Assembly: GCF_016679925.1 (NCBI RefSeq)
Contig: NZ_JAEQBW010000007.1
Span: 124,001-188,000, forward strand
From: Marivirga aurantiaca
GTDB taxonomy: Bacteria; Bacteroidota; Bacteroidia; Cytophagales; Cyclobacteriaceae
Length of the DNA: 64,000 nt
Direction of reading: 5' to 3'
This document shows, one piece after another, positions 33,975 through 43,894 of the stretch. Numbering within the stretch: position 1 is the first letter of the stretch; each line of letters begins with the position of its first letter. The position numbers and the translations under genes were made by a program. The notes under the pieces are model-generated. The model was not told where the DNA came from. It ran no database searches and worked only from the letters and a program-made list of their open reading frames with translations.

Positions 33975-36428
33975 ATGTTAAAAAACTATCTAAAAATCGC
34001 CTGGAGAAACCTGAGAAAGCATAAGCTTTACTCGGCTATCAACATTGTAGGACTTTCTGTTGGAGTTGCCTGTTCCTTAATGATTGCACTATATGTACTG
34101 CATGAAATGAGTTATGATAATTTTCATAAAAATGCTGATAACATATATAGACTCAACAGGGATATAAAGGTAGGTGAAAATTATTACCATTTTGCGATAT
34201 CTCCGGCACCCGTAGCTTCTTTTCTGAAAGAAGAAATACCTGAAGTAACTAAGGCAGTTAGGTTAAGGACTGTCGGTTCTTTTCTGGTAAAGCGGCCCGA
34301 GATGAGCCAAAGCTTTAAGGAAACCAAATTGATCTGTGCAGATTCCGGTTTTTTTGATCTGTTTAGCTTTCAATTACTGAAGGGAAATCCATCTCAACAG
34401 CTTAAAGAGCCTAACACGATAGTTTTAAGCCAAAAAATGGCTGATAAATATTTCCTCGATGAAAATCCACTTAATAAATCATTGGTTTTAGATGGTGATG
34501 AAACCTACAAGATTACGGGTGTATTTGAAAATATGCCGGAGAATTCGCATATCAAGTATGATTTTCTCATTTCTATGTCCTCCATACCAGACCAGGCTAG
34601 TAATAGTAGCTGGACTAGTAATAATTTTTTCACTTATTATGAATTACGAGATGATGCTAACCTTCAAAATGTTATAGATAAGATCAACCAGAAATCTGAT
34701 GCTGAACTAGCCATTATACTTAATACCATGATGAATGGAAAAACCCTGGAGGAGTTTAAAGCCGAGGGAGGTACTATGGATTTCTTTATGCAGCCACTAA
34801 AAGATGTTTATCTACAATCTGATTTTACATTCGATATCGGAACAATGGGTAATCAAAATTATGTAATCCTTTTCGGGCTAATAGCTGTTTTCATTATTAT
34901 TTTGGCTAGTATCAATTTTATGAATCTTTCTACAGCTCGCTCTGCCAACAGAGGTAAAGAGGTGGGTGTACGGAAAGTACTGGGATCGTATCGCTCCAAT
35001 TTAGTAGGTCAGTTCCTTACGGAATCCATGCTGTTGAGCGTTTTCTCCTTCGCTGTAGGACTATTTTTAGTAGTGCTCTTATTGCCCTACTTTAATGATC
35101 TCACAGATAAACACCTGGTATTACCTCTAAGTAGCCCTGCTTTTATCGTCACAATGTTACTGTCTTCTTTAATGGTAGGTGTATTGGCCGGATTATATCC
35201 ATCCTTTTATTTAAGTGCTTTTAACCCGATAGAAACTTTAAAAGGAAGGCTATCTACTGGTTCAGGGAATAGTACTATCAGAAGTGGATTGGTGGTTTTT
35301 CAATTTTTTATCAGCATACTTTTAATTATTGGAACGGTAGCAATTTACAAGCAATTGCAATTCATTCAGAATAGAAATATTGGGTTTGAAAAAGATCAGG
35401 TAATCCTTTTAAATGATCCTTACATGCTGGGAGATAAAACTGCGGCATTTAAGGAAGAAGTTAAGAAACTTCCCAATGTAGTTTCTGCAAGTTATAGTGG
35501 CTTTATACCCGTCAGTGGGTATAATAGAAGTGATAATACTTATTGGCCGGTAGGGCAGGAGGCCTCTGACAATAATTTAGTGGGCATCCAAATGTGGAGA
35601 GTGGATCCTGATTATGTTAGTACCATGGGAATGAAAATAACTGAAGGCAGGGATTTTAATAAGGAAATAGCCTCTGACTCTTCCGGTGTTATCCTGAATG
35701 AAAGGGCATTTGAAATGTTTGGTTTCAAAAAGGGTGAAAATAATGCTATTCAGACTAATGCCTTTGACCAGTCCAACAATCTTATAGAGGGACAATTTGA
35801 GCAGCATAAAGTTTTAGGTGTGGTGGAAGATTTCAATTTTGAATCTATGAAGGAAAATATCGGACCACTGGCTTTATTTATGGGAAGGAGTACTTCTTCT
35901 CTAGTAATCAAACTACAATCAGATGAAATTGCTTCTACACTTGCTAACATTGAAGCTAAGTGGAATGAATTTGATGCCAGCTTGCCCTTTAGCTATACTT
36001 TTTTAGATGAAGAATTTGCCAACATGTATAAAGCGGAGCTTAAATTGGCTCAGGTATTTACCATTTTTGCCGGTCTGGCAATCTTTATTGGCTGTTTAGG
36101 CTTGTTTGCTTTGGCTTCCTTTATGGCTGAGCAGCGCGCTAAGGAAATTGGAATCAGGAAGGTACTGGGAGCTTCTGTTAATGGCATTGTACTTTTACTT
36201 TCCAAACAATTTTCAAGGTTGGTCATTTTGGCCTTTTTAATGGCTGTACCCTTGGCTTGGTGGGGCATATCAAAATGGCTTGAAGGTTATAACTACAAAA
36301 TAAATATTGGCTGGGAATTATTTGCAATAGCGGGCATTTCAGCCTTTTTAATTGCATGGCTTACAGTGGCTTATCATTCTATAAAAGCTGCCATTAGCAA
36401 TCCGGTAGATTCACTAAAAAATGAGTAG
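33975..36428 (+). CDS. Double MacB-FtsX permease 7 of the array
   Basis: At 817 residues this member is among the longest, because of an insertion in the second periplasmic domain (MFGFKKGENNAIQTNAFDQSNNLIEGQFEQHKVLGVVEDFNFESM). The first domain has a HFAISPAPVASFLKEEIPEVTKAVRLRTVG stretch and a Met-rich AIILNTMMNGKTLEEFKAEGG loop. Coupling helices are RGKEVGVRKVLGSYRSNL and RAKEIGIRKVLGASVNGIVLLLSKQF. It is bounded on both sides by nearly identical intergenic sequence, which suggests insertion or duplication as a unit. It ends NPVDSLKNE. Confidence 0.93.
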   Translation: MLKNYLKIAWRNLRKHKLYSAINIVGLSVGVACSLMIALYVLHEMSYDNFHKNADNIYRLNRDIKVGENYYHFAISPAPVASFLKEEIPEVTKAVRLRTVGSFLVKRPEMSQSFKETKLICADSGFFDLFSFQLLKGNPSQQLKEPNTIVLSQKMADKYFLDENPLNKSLVLDGDETYKITGVFENMPENSHIKYDFLISMSSIPDQASNSSWTSNNFFTYYELRDDANLQNVIDKINQKSDAELAIILNTMMNGKTLEEFKAEGGTMDFFMQPLKDVYLQSDFTFDIGTMGNQNYVILFGLIAVFIIILASINFMNLSTARSANRGKEVGVRKVLGSYRSNLVGQFLTESMLLSVFSFAVGLFLVVLLLPYFNDLTDKHLVLPLSSPAFIVTMLLSSLMVGVLAGLYPSFYLSAFNPIETLKGRLSTGSGNSTIRSGLVVFQFFISILLIIGTVAIYKQLQFIQNRNIGFEKDQVILLNDPYMLGDKTAAFKEEVKKLPNVVSASYSGFIPVSGYNRSDNTYWPVGQEASDNNLVGIQMWRVDPDYVSTMGMKITEGRDFNKEIASDSSGVILNERAFEMFGFKKGENNAIQTNAFDQSNNLIEGQFEQHKVLGVVEDFNFESMKENIGPLALFMGRSTSSLVIKLQSDEIASTLANIEAKWNEFDASLPFSYTFLDEEFANMYKAELKLAQVFTIFAGLAIFIGCLGLFALASFMAEQRAKEIGIRKVLGASVNGIVLLLSKQFSRLVILAFLMAVPLAWWGISKWLEGYNYKINIGWELFAIAGISAFLIAWLTVAYHSIKAAISNPVDSLKNE

Positions 36429-36445
36429 ATTCTAATCGTATTATC

Positions 36446-38857
36446 ATGCTTAAAAACTATATAAAAATCTTTTTCAGGCAGCTTTTTAAAAACAAAGCCT
36501 ATTCGTTCATCAATATTGGTGGACTGGCCATTGGTATAGCTGCAGCTCTGCTGATTATGTTATACGTGCAATTTGAGCAAAGTTATGATGCTGATTTAAC
36601 ACAGTCCGATCAGTTATATCGGCTTAATTTAAGTTCAACATCCGAAGGTGAACTCATGGAGCAAAGTGCCAGAACTTCACCGGCTATGGGGCAGTTGGCG
36701 CTAGATGAAATCCCGGCAGTTGAAGCTTTTAGCAGAGTGGTGATTATGGGAGAAGTAATTGCAGGGAGCGGAGAAGATTTTATTCGTGAGGAGCATATTT
36801 TTCTAACAGATAGCAATTATTTTGATTTTTTTGATTTAGAAATTACACAAGGCAGTATTGAGCAAATGAACCTGCCGTTGAAGGCTATGCTTTCTGAAAA
36901 TACTGCTCAAAAAATATTTGGTAATGAAGATCCTAGCGGGAAAGTACTAGAGATCAACAGCACTAATTTTGATGGAACTGTCGAGTTTGAAGTCGCGGGT
37001 GTTTTTGAATCTGTGCCGGAGAATAGGCATCTAAAACCACAGATCCTTGTTTCTTATGCCACTTTACATCATTTCATTGGGAAACAAATTGATCAGTCAT
37101 ATGAGTGGTTGAACTTATATACCTACCTAAAAATAAATAGCGAAAACAAAATTAGTGGGGTTGAAAATCAGGTGAATGAGGCCTTACAATTGCGCCATGG
37201 TGAAGCTCTGAAGAGTGCAGGCACGCAATGGAATCTTGAGTTGCAAGCTGTTGACCAAATCCATACCAGCACAAAGTATGCTGGTGAATATAATGCAGGA
37301 ATTGATGGAGGGAAGTTGAAATATTTTATTTGGATTGGGGCTTTTGTATTACTGATGGTTTACCTTAATAGTGTAAATATTACCAATGCACGGGCACTGA
37401 ACCGGGCCAGAGAAATCGGTGTACGAAAAGTAACAGGAGGAAATAAGAAGCAATTATTTCTGCAGTTTATGCTGGAGTCGTCACTAATTAATTTAATAGC
37501 GGTTTCAATTGCTGCATTTCTCATCAATCTTAGCGGTAATTTCATTGTAGAGGTGCTTAGCCTCAATTTACCTGATTCTGCTTTTACATTCAATCAATTG
37601 TATCTACATCTGTTAGTCCTATGGATTTTCGGGACATTGATTTCCGGCATTTACCCGGCTGCTGTACTTACTTCTTTTTCGCCATCGGCAGTGCTGAAGG
37701 GAACGCTCACTTTTAAACTTAAAAATACTTTTGCCAGACCGCTGTTAATTTCTCAACTGATTTTTTGCCTGGTAATACTTTCAGGAATTCTCACAGTTTA
37801 TTATCAGCTAAACCATATGAGGGAACAAGAATTAGGTATTTCCCTGAATGATAAACTGGTGGTGCGTTCTCCCATGCTGTTTGTGGAGGGAAGTGGAAAT
37901 TACCAGGAGCAAATGAACAATGAATTAACTAAAATTGATGGGGTAAAATCAGTAGCTGCAACCAATGAAATTCCAGGCAATGAAGTTTATTGGCGAACTG
38001 ATAATGTGTATGTGGAGGGAAAGGATAAAAGTGGTTCTATGTATAGTATTCTAAATGTAGGAAAAAATTACTTTGAGACTTTTAAAATTCAGTTGCAAGC
38101 CGGAAGGTATTTTAATGAAGAACTTGAAGAAGGTTCGGAAGCTATCATTAACAAAAAAGCACTGGAAACATTAGGTTTTGAGAAACCGGAGGATGTGATT
38201 GGAGAACAACTTTTTAGTAATGGTAACGCGGTGCCCATTGTAGGAGTTGTGGAGAATTACAGGCAGCAGGGAGTAAATAATCAGTTGAATCCAATGGTAC
38301 TGAACTACTCATCGGGTGACCTCAACTATTACATTCTGGATATCAATAAAGGAGAAACTGAGAGGGTTCTTCCTAAAATATCCAGAACATTTAATGAACT
38401 GTTTCCTGCATCACCCTTCGAGTATTATTTTCTGGATGAACATTTCGACAAGCAATATAAAAGTGAACGACAATTTGTACAGTTATTTAGCCTGGCTGCA
38501 ATTATTGCGGTAATTATAGCTATAATGGGTATTGTGGGTGTCACTACTCAACTGATTATACAACGAAATAAGGAAATCAGTATCCGTAAAATTATGGGGG
38601 CTTCATTTGCTGATGTTCTAGCCTTGGTTTCTCGCGAATACTTGGTTTGGCTGAGTATCTGTTTTGTTGTGGGGATTCCATTGTCCTATTATTTATTTTC
38701 TAATTGGCTAGATAATTTTTTAATCAGAATTGAACTTGGTTGGTGGTTTTATTTAATCCCGGCTATCATTATTGCAGTCATATTTATATCGTCAACACTT
38801 ATTCAAACATTGAAAGCAGCCTGGATGAACCCGGTAGAAACCTTAAAAGATGAATAA
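36446..38857 (+). CDS. Double MacB-FtsX permease 8 of the array, the most divergent member
   Basis: This 803-residue permease departs most from the consensus. The middle helix reads VYLNSVNITNARALNRAREIGVRKVTGGNKKQLFLQFMLESSLI, with VNITNA for INFMNLSTA. The start of the second half is FARPLLISQLIFCLVILSGILTVYYQLN. The last region, IMGIVGVTTQLIIQRNKEISIRKIMGASFADVLALVSREY, lacks the CLGLFGLASF motif. VVENYRQQGVNNQLNPM replaces VVKDFNFESLHxxIxPL. It still ends NPVETLKDE. The divergence may mean a different partner. The spacing (17 bp before, 44 bp after) keeps it in the same unit. Confidence 0.92.
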   Translation: MLKNYIKIFFRQLFKNKAYSFINIGGLAIGIAAALLIMLYVQFEQSYDADLTQSDQLYRLNLSSTSEGELMEQSARTSPAMGQLALDEIPAVEAFSRVVIMGEVIAGSGEDFIREEHIFLTDSNYFDFFDLEITQGSIEQMNLPLKAMLSENTAQKIFGNEDPSGKVLEINSTNFDGTVEFEVAGVFESVPENRHLKPQILVSYATLHHFIGKQIDQSYEWLNLYTYLKINSENKISGVENQVNEALQLRHGEALKSAGTQWNLELQAVDQIHTSTKYAGEYNAGIDGGKLKYFIWIGAFVLLMVYLNSVNITNARALNRAREIGVRKVTGGNKKQLFLQFMLESSLINLIAVSIAAFLINLSGNFIVEVLSLNLPDSAFTFNQLYLHLLVLWIFGTLISGIYPAAVLTSFSPSAVLKGTLTFKLKNTFARPLLISQLIFCLVILSGILTVYYQLNHMREQELGISLNDKLVVRSPMLFVEGSGNYQEQMNNELTKIDGVKSVAATNEIPGNEVYWRTDNVYVEGKDKSGSMYSILNVGKNYFETFKIQLQAGRYFNEELEEGSEAIINKKALETLGFEKPEDVIGEQLFSNGNAVPIVGVVENYRQQGVNNQLNPMVLNYSSGDLNYYILDINKGETERVLPKISRTFNELFPASPFEYYFLDEHFDKQYKSERQFVQLFSLAAIIAVIIAIMGIVGVTTQLIIQRNKEISIRKIMGASFADVLALVSREYLVWLSICFVVGIPLSYYLFSNWLDNFLIRIELGWWFYLIPAIIIAVIFISSTLIQTLKAAWMNPVETLKDE

Positions 38858-38901
38858 GGCTAAATTATTAATCATATATCCTGTATCTAACATATAGAGT
38901 C

Positions 38902-41301
38902 ATGTTAATCAATTATTTAAAAATCGCCCTGCGTAATATCAAGCGACACAGCCTGCGCTCTTTTATTCATGTGATAGGCTTATCTATAGGAATAGCCGCC
39001 TGTTTTGTCATTTATAATTTGGTGGCCTATGAGTATGGTTTCGATACTTTTCATACTGAAAAGGAAAAAATCAATCGCATTACAACGGTAACAGGTAATG
39101 GGGAAGAAAACTATCCTAATCCGGGCACACCCATTCCATTAGCAGAGGCTGTCCGGAATGAGATGAAATCTGCAGAGGCAGTAACCCAAATTTACACTTC
39201 CTACAGATGGCTGGTAGAATCAGCTGATAAAAAGGATAACTTTGGATTAACCAACAAGGCAGTATTTACAGATCCTGAATACTTTGATTTTTTTGAATAT
39301 GAATGGCTGGCAGGTAGTCCTGCTACTTTGAAAGAAGCACACACTGTGGTGCTCACTCAAAGTACAGCTCAAAAATATTTTGGAGATACCTCTCCAAATA
39401 GTGTGATTGGAAAAGAACTAATATATACTGATACCATTCGGGCAACAGTAACCGGAATAGTAGCTGATTTAAAGGAACAAACGGATTTGATATTTACTGA
39501 TTTTCTATCCTATGCTACCATATTGAACAACCAGCATATCAGAAAGAGCAGAAATGTGGACTCATGGAACACTGTGAATTCATCGTCACAAATTTTTGTA
39601 AAGATAGACTCCAAAAAAACAGCCATGGCAAAAGAAGAATTATTGGCTATTACTGATAAATATATTGAGAAGGAAGGTAATTGGACTACCAATTTTAATC
39701 TTGAGCCTTTTAGCGAATTACATTTTGAAGGGAATTTTTCAAACTATAGTGCTGACAAATCTAAATTGAATGGTCTGATCGCAATAGCATTTTTCATTCT
39801 GGTGATAGCTTGCATTAATTTCATCAACTTAGAAACAGCTCAATCAAAATTGAGGGCAAAAGAAGTAGCTGTAAGAAAAACGCTCGGTAGTTCCAGAAAA
39901 CAATTGGTATGGCAGTTTTTGACAGAAACTTATCTCTTGATTTTTACTGCCATCATTCTCTCAATATTTATTAGTGAACTTTCTATCATTTATTTCAAAG
40001 AAGTACTGCCGGAAGGCTTTAACTATAGCTATTTTTCTGTAGAAAACCTGCTTTTCCTTTTAGGACTTTCATTGATCGTCCTATTATTGTCGGGCTTTTA
40101 CCCAGCTTCCGTTTTATCGGGTTTTTCGCCCATAAAAGCATTAAGAAGTACACAATCTAGCGGCAGAAGGTTTAACTTTCAATACTTCCTACGCAAAAAC
40201 CTGATAGTATTTCAATTTGCATCTTCTATTGCATTTATCATTGTTGTATTAGGGATCAGTGCACAAATTAATTATTTAATGAAGAAGGATGTCGGCTTTA
40301 ATAAAGAAGCAGTAGTACATATCAACACACCCTTTAAAGATACACTTTCTAAAACCGAGATATTAAAGTCCAAATTGGAATCAATTTCTGGAGTGAAAAC
40401 AGTGTCTTTAAGTAGCGATATTCTTATTTCTTCTTCCTTGTGGACCACTTCGGTAGATTATGAGGTTAACGGACAGAAGGAAGAAATTAATATTCAATCA
40501 AAAATAGGCGATACTTCTTATTTAGGGCTTTATGAAGTACCGCTATTAGCCGGAAGAAACTATACTACTGATGAAACTGAAATAGTAGTAAATGAGGCGA
40601 CATTAGAAAGACTCGGGATTTTAAATCATGAGGAGGCATTAGGAAAAAGTGTTATCTATGACAGTTTAAACCTCAATATTGTAGGTGTAATTCCTGATAT
40701 TCATACTCAATCGATGTATGCTGCTATTCGACCTATGATGATGGGGTATGACAAAAGAAATTTATTCACAGTAAATGTAAAATTGGCTTCCATGGTAGAT
40801 ATTACACAAACGATGGAGGAAATGAAAAGCACCTATCAACAGGTTTACCCAAATGAAACCTATGAATTTCAGTTTTTGGATGAAACAGTGGAAAGTTTTT
40901 ATAAAAGTGAAGTTCGTTTAAGAAAGGTCTTATTTTTTGCCACAGCAATTGCTATTTTAATCAGTTGTTTGGGATTATTTGGCTTGGCTTCTTTTACTAT
41001 TGCACAACGCACAAAGGAAATTAGCATACGAAAGGTGCTAGGGGCTTCCATTAGCAGTATTTTAGTTTTAATCTCTAAAGAATATGCCTTACTCATTGGT
41101 ATTTCCTTTATTGTGGCCATTTATCCGGCCTGGTTTTTCATGTCAGAGTGGCTCAATGGTTTTCAATTTAAGATGAATACACCTGTCAGCATATATCTAC
41201 TTTCAGGGCTTATAGCTTTTATATTAAGCATTGGAATAGTAGCCTTGCACTCCTTAAAAGCTGCGAATAGCAATCCTGCAGAGGTATTGAAGGATGAATA
41301 A
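38902..41301 (+). CDS. Double MacB-FtsX permease 9 of the array, twin of permease 10
   Basis: This 799-residue copy opens LKIALRNIKRHSLRSFIHVIGLSIGIAACFVIYNLVAYEYGFDTFH, almost identical to permease 10 in protein and DNA. Landmarks of this pair are NFINLETAQSKLRAKEVAVRKTLGSSRKQL, FNFQYFLRKNLIVFQFASS, NYLMKKDVGFNKEAV, IHTQSMYAAIRPMMMG and RTKEISIRKVLGASISSILVLISKEYALL. It ends NPAEVLKDE, not NPVxSLKxE. The pair shares the YAAIRPMM motif in place of LHxxIxPL, so it forms a subfamily. Similarity is highest at both ends and lower in the first periplasmic domain (about residues 60-240). Confidence 0.93.
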   Translation: MLINYLKIALRNIKRHSLRSFIHVIGLSIGIAACFVIYNLVAYEYGFDTFHTEKEKINRITTVTGNGEENYPNPGTPIPLAEAVRNEMKSAEAVTQIYTSYRWLVESADKKDNFGLTNKAVFTDPEYFDFFEYEWLAGSPATLKEAHTVVLTQSTAQKYFGDTSPNSVIGKELIYTDTIRATVTGIVADLKEQTDLIFTDFLSYATILNNQHIRKSRNVDSWNTVNSSSQIFVKIDSKKTAMAKEELLAITDKYIEKEGNWTTNFNLEPFSELHFEGNFSNYSADKSKLNGLIAIAFFILVIACINFINLETAQSKLRAKEVAVRKTLGSSRKQLVWQFLTETYLLIFTAIILSIFISELSIIYFKEVLPEGFNYSYFSVENLLFLLGLSLIVLLLSGFYPASVLSGFSPIKALRSTQSSGRRFNFQYFLRKNLIVFQFASSIAFIIVVLGISAQINYLMKKDVGFNKEAVVHINTPFKDTLSKTEILKSKLESISGVKTVSLSSDILISSSLWTTSVDYEVNGQKEEINIQSKIGDTSYLGLYEVPLLAGRNYTTDETEIVVNEATLERLGILNHEEALGKSVIYDSLNLNIVGVIPDIHTQSMYAAIRPMMMGYDKRNLFTVNVKLASMVDITQTMEEMKSTYQQVYPNETYEFQFLDETVESFYKSEVRLRKVLFFATAIAILISCLGLFGLASFTIAQRTKEISIRKVLGASISSILVLISKEYALLIGISFIVAIYPAWFFMSEWLNGFQFKMNTPVSIYLLSGLIAFILSIGIVALHSLKAANSNPAEVLKDE

Positions 41302-41322
41302 AATCTTTAACTATCAGTCATT

Positions 41323-43728
41323 ATGCTATTAAACTACCTAAAAATCGCCCTGCGCAATATCAAGCGCCACAGCTTACGCTCATTTATTCATGTCATAGGC
41401 TTATCTATTGGCATAGCTGCCTGTTTCGTCATTTATAATTTGGTGGCCTATGAATATGGGTTCGATACTTTCCATCCTGAAAAGGAAAAAATACACAGGG
41501 TAATCAGTGTTTCTGGCAATGCACAAGAGCAATGGCCTAATTCCGGTACTCATTTTCCTTTGGCAGAAGCAGTAAGAAATGAATTACCTATGGCCACGGA
41601 AGTGAACCATTTTTATACTTCCAATGCAGTACTTGTAAGTTCAGCCGATAAAGAAAAAAATTATGGAAGGCAAGATGGGATTATCTATGCAGATTCCTCT
41701 TATTTTCAAATGTTTTCTTATCACTGGTTGAGTGGCAATAAGCTGAATGCTTTAAAGAACATGAATTCGGTAGTACTTACTGAAAAGGCTATGCAGAAAT
41801 ATTTTGGAAATATTTCGCCTGCAGAAGCATTGGGGAAGGAACTTATCTTTGCAGACACTATTCCGGCTACTGTTACAGGAGTGGTAGCTGATTTTAAGGA
41901 AAGTAGCGACTTCACTTTTACGGAATTTATTTCAATGGCTACTATTTTAAACAAAGAAAAAATTCGTGAAAGCATTTATGTAGACAGCTGGGACAATGTC
42001 ACCTCTTCCTCCCAACTATTCATAAAAATAGACCCAAATGACTTAGAGGAATCAGAAGAAGCACTATTGGCAATTAAGAATAAATATATTGAACAGGAAG
42101 GTGATCGGTATACTACCTTCTCTTTGGAACCTTTAAGTGAACTCCACTTTGGCCAAACCTACAGTACTAAAGCAGCCAATAAATTGGTGATAAAAGGACT
42201 AATTGCTATTGGTTTTTTCATTCTTTTTATTGCCTGTGTCAATTTCATCAATTTAGAAACAGCACAAGCCAAATTGAGGGCTAAAGAGGTAGGCGTAAGA
42301 AAAACTTTAGGCAGCAATAGAAAACAATTGGTAGCACAATTTCTAACAGAAACCTTTTTAATTATACTTTTAGCCATAATAATAGCCATATTTATTAGTG
42401 AACTAGGCATAGCTTATTTTAAGGAACTTCTTCCGGAAGGCCTCAGCTTTGTTTATTGGTCCATCAATAATTTAATTTTCCTCTCATTACTTTCTGTTGC
42501 CATCTTGCTGCTCTCCGGGTTTTATCCGGCTTTATTATTATCCGGTTATTCTCCCATAAGAGCTTTAAAAGGAGTCAGGAATTACAAAAGAGGCTTTGAT
42601 TTTCAGTATTTTCTTCGAAAAAACCTTACAGTGCTTCAATTCACTTTTTCCATTGCCTTTATCATAGTAGTGATGGCCGTAAGCGGGCAAATAGAATATT
42701 TGATGAAGAAGGATGTTGGCTTTAATAAAGAAGCGGTTACGTATATTTATACTGCTTTTGATCCTGCTGACAAGCAAAATGCAGTTTTACGAGATGAGCT
42801 GAAGAAGCTTTCTTTCGTGGAAGAAGTGAGCCTTAGTAGTGATATGTTAATTTCTCAATCATTATGGACTTCTACAGTTACATTGGCGGAAGATAGCAGT
42901 AAAACTGAAATGAGCATTCAGGTAAAATCTGCTGATACTTCTTACCTCAGTTTATATGATGTGCCTTTATTGGCAGGCAGAAATTACAGGATTGGTTCCC
43001 AAGAAACTGTTATAAATGAGATTGCTGCTACGAAGTTGGGGTTTGAAAATCCTGAGGATGCCATTGGGCAATTCCTTAGTTATGGTGATGAGCAAGAATT
43101 GCTTATAGTGGGCATTATCAAAAATGTCCACACTCAATCGATGTATGCTGCCATCAGGCCCATGATGATCAATCCTGAGACTGTTCGTCTTTTTACCACC
43201 AATGTGAAATTAAAACCCAATATTGATCTGGTTGCAGCTAAGGAACAAATGCAGGCAAGCTATCATGCCATTTACCCTAATGAAAGTCATGAATTTAAGT
43301 TTCTGGATGAGACGGTAGAAAATTTCTATCAGTCTGAGTTAAGGATGAAGCGTGTATTAGGCTTTGCCACTGCCTTGGCTATCTTAATCAGTTGTTTAGG
43401 TCTTTTCGGATTATCTTCTTTTACCATTGCACAGCGCACGAAAGAAATTAGCATCCGGAAAGTACTGGGCGCTTCTTTGTCCAATATCCTGGTTCTGATT
43501 ACAAAAGAGTATGCTCTTTTAATCACCATTGCTTTTTTATTGTCCATATTTCCGGCATGGTATTTCCTGAGTAATTGGTTGAATAGTTTTCAGTACCGTA
43601 TGGAATTGTCAGCATTCACTTTTATAGTGGCTGGCTTCATAGCCTTTATTTTAAGCATTGGTATAGTAGCCTTGCACTCTCTAAAAGCAGCGAATAGCAA
43701 TCCTGCGGAGGTATTGAAGGATGAATAG
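41323..43728 (+). CDS. Double MacB-FtsX permease 10 of the array, twin of permease 9
   Basis: This 801-residue protein is the last intact permease. It shares with permease 9 the start LKIALRNIKRHSLRSFIHVIG and the C-terminal block FILSIGIVALHSLKAANSNPAEVLKDE. The first periplasmic domain has diverged (ISVSGNAQEQWPNSGTHFPLAEAVRNELPMATEVNHF and SSADKEKNYGRQDGIIYADSSYFQMFSYHWLSGNKL). Relative to permease 9 the second domain carries small changes around LAEDSSKTEMSIQVKSADTSYL. Its 3' end and following hairpin are partly copied again 220 bp downstream. Confidence 0.93.
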   Translation: MLLNYLKIALRNIKRHSLRSFIHVIGLSIGIAACFVIYNLVAYEYGFDTFHPEKEKIHRVISVSGNAQEQWPNSGTHFPLAEAVRNELPMATEVNHFYTSNAVLVSSADKEKNYGRQDGIIYADSSYFQMFSYHWLSGNKLNALKNMNSVVLTEKAMQKYFGNISPAEALGKELIFADTIPATVTGVVADFKESSDFTFTEFISMATILNKEKIRESIYVDSWDNVTSSSQLFIKIDPNDLEESEEALLAIKNKYIEQEGDRYTTFSLEPLSELHFGQTYSTKAANKLVIKGLIAIGFFILFIACVNFINLETAQAKLRAKEVGVRKTLGSNRKQLVAQFLTETFLIILLAIIIAIFISELGIAYFKELLPEGLSFVYWSINNLIFLSLLSVAILLLSGFYPALLLSGYSPIRALKGVRNYKRGFDFQYFLRKNLTVLQFTFSIAFIIVVMAVSGQIEYLMKKDVGFNKEAVTYIYTAFDPADKQNAVLRDELKKLSFVEEVSLSSDMLISQSLWTSTVTLAEDSSKTEMSIQVKSADTSYLSLYDVPLLAGRNYRIGSQETVINEIAATKLGFENPEDAIGQFLSYGDEQELLIVGIIKNVHTQSMYAAIRPMMINPETVRLFTTNVKLKPNIDLVAAKEQMQASYHAIYPNESHEFKFLDETVENFYQSELRMKRVLGFATALAILISCLGLFGLSSFTIAQRTKEISIRKVLGASLSNILVLITKEYALLITIAFLLSIFPAWYFLSNWLNSFQYRMELSAFTFIVAGFIAFILSIGIVALHSLKAANSNPAEVLKDE

Positions 43729-43741
43729 GCGATATTTTAAT

Positions 43742-43774
43742 GAAATAATGCAATAGTTTTTATTGTATTATTTC
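43742..43774 (+). terminator. Terminator-like hairpin after the last permease, copy 1
   Basis: The arms GAAATAATGCAATA and TATTGTATTATTTC (one G-T pair) have a 5-base loop, 13 bp after the permease 10 stop. A perfect version stands at 43962-43994. Confidence 0.6.
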
Positions 43775-43794
43775 GGCTCCTCATGAATGCCTGT

Positions 43795-43812
43795 ATTTGT
43801 GTCTTCACAAAT
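43795..43812. repeat. REP-like hairpin, left member of a doublet
   Basis: The arms ATTTGTG and CACAAAT have loop TCTT. It is inverted relative to the hairpin at 43862-43885 (loop GAGA), giving a REPIN-like pair. Confidence 0.7.
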
Positions 43813-43861
43813 GCTTTTGGTACAGATTTAATGGGGATATTGCCTTTCTTACAGTTGAACA

Positions 43862-43885
43862 CTCGATTGTGGAGACACAATCGAG
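43862..43885. repeat. REP-like hairpin, right member of a doublet
   Basis: The perfect arms CTCGATTGTG and CACAATCGAG have loop GAGA. Read on the minus strand it is preceded by CCGCC, exactly like the palindrome split by the IS at 4532. Confidence 0.8.
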
Positions 43886-43894
43886 GGCGGTTAG

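Noticed and set aside
19383-43728. Numerous opposite-strand open frames under the permease genes
   Set aside because: They are shadows of the conserved coupling-helix codons, repeated at the same place in each paralogue; no independent coding evidence.
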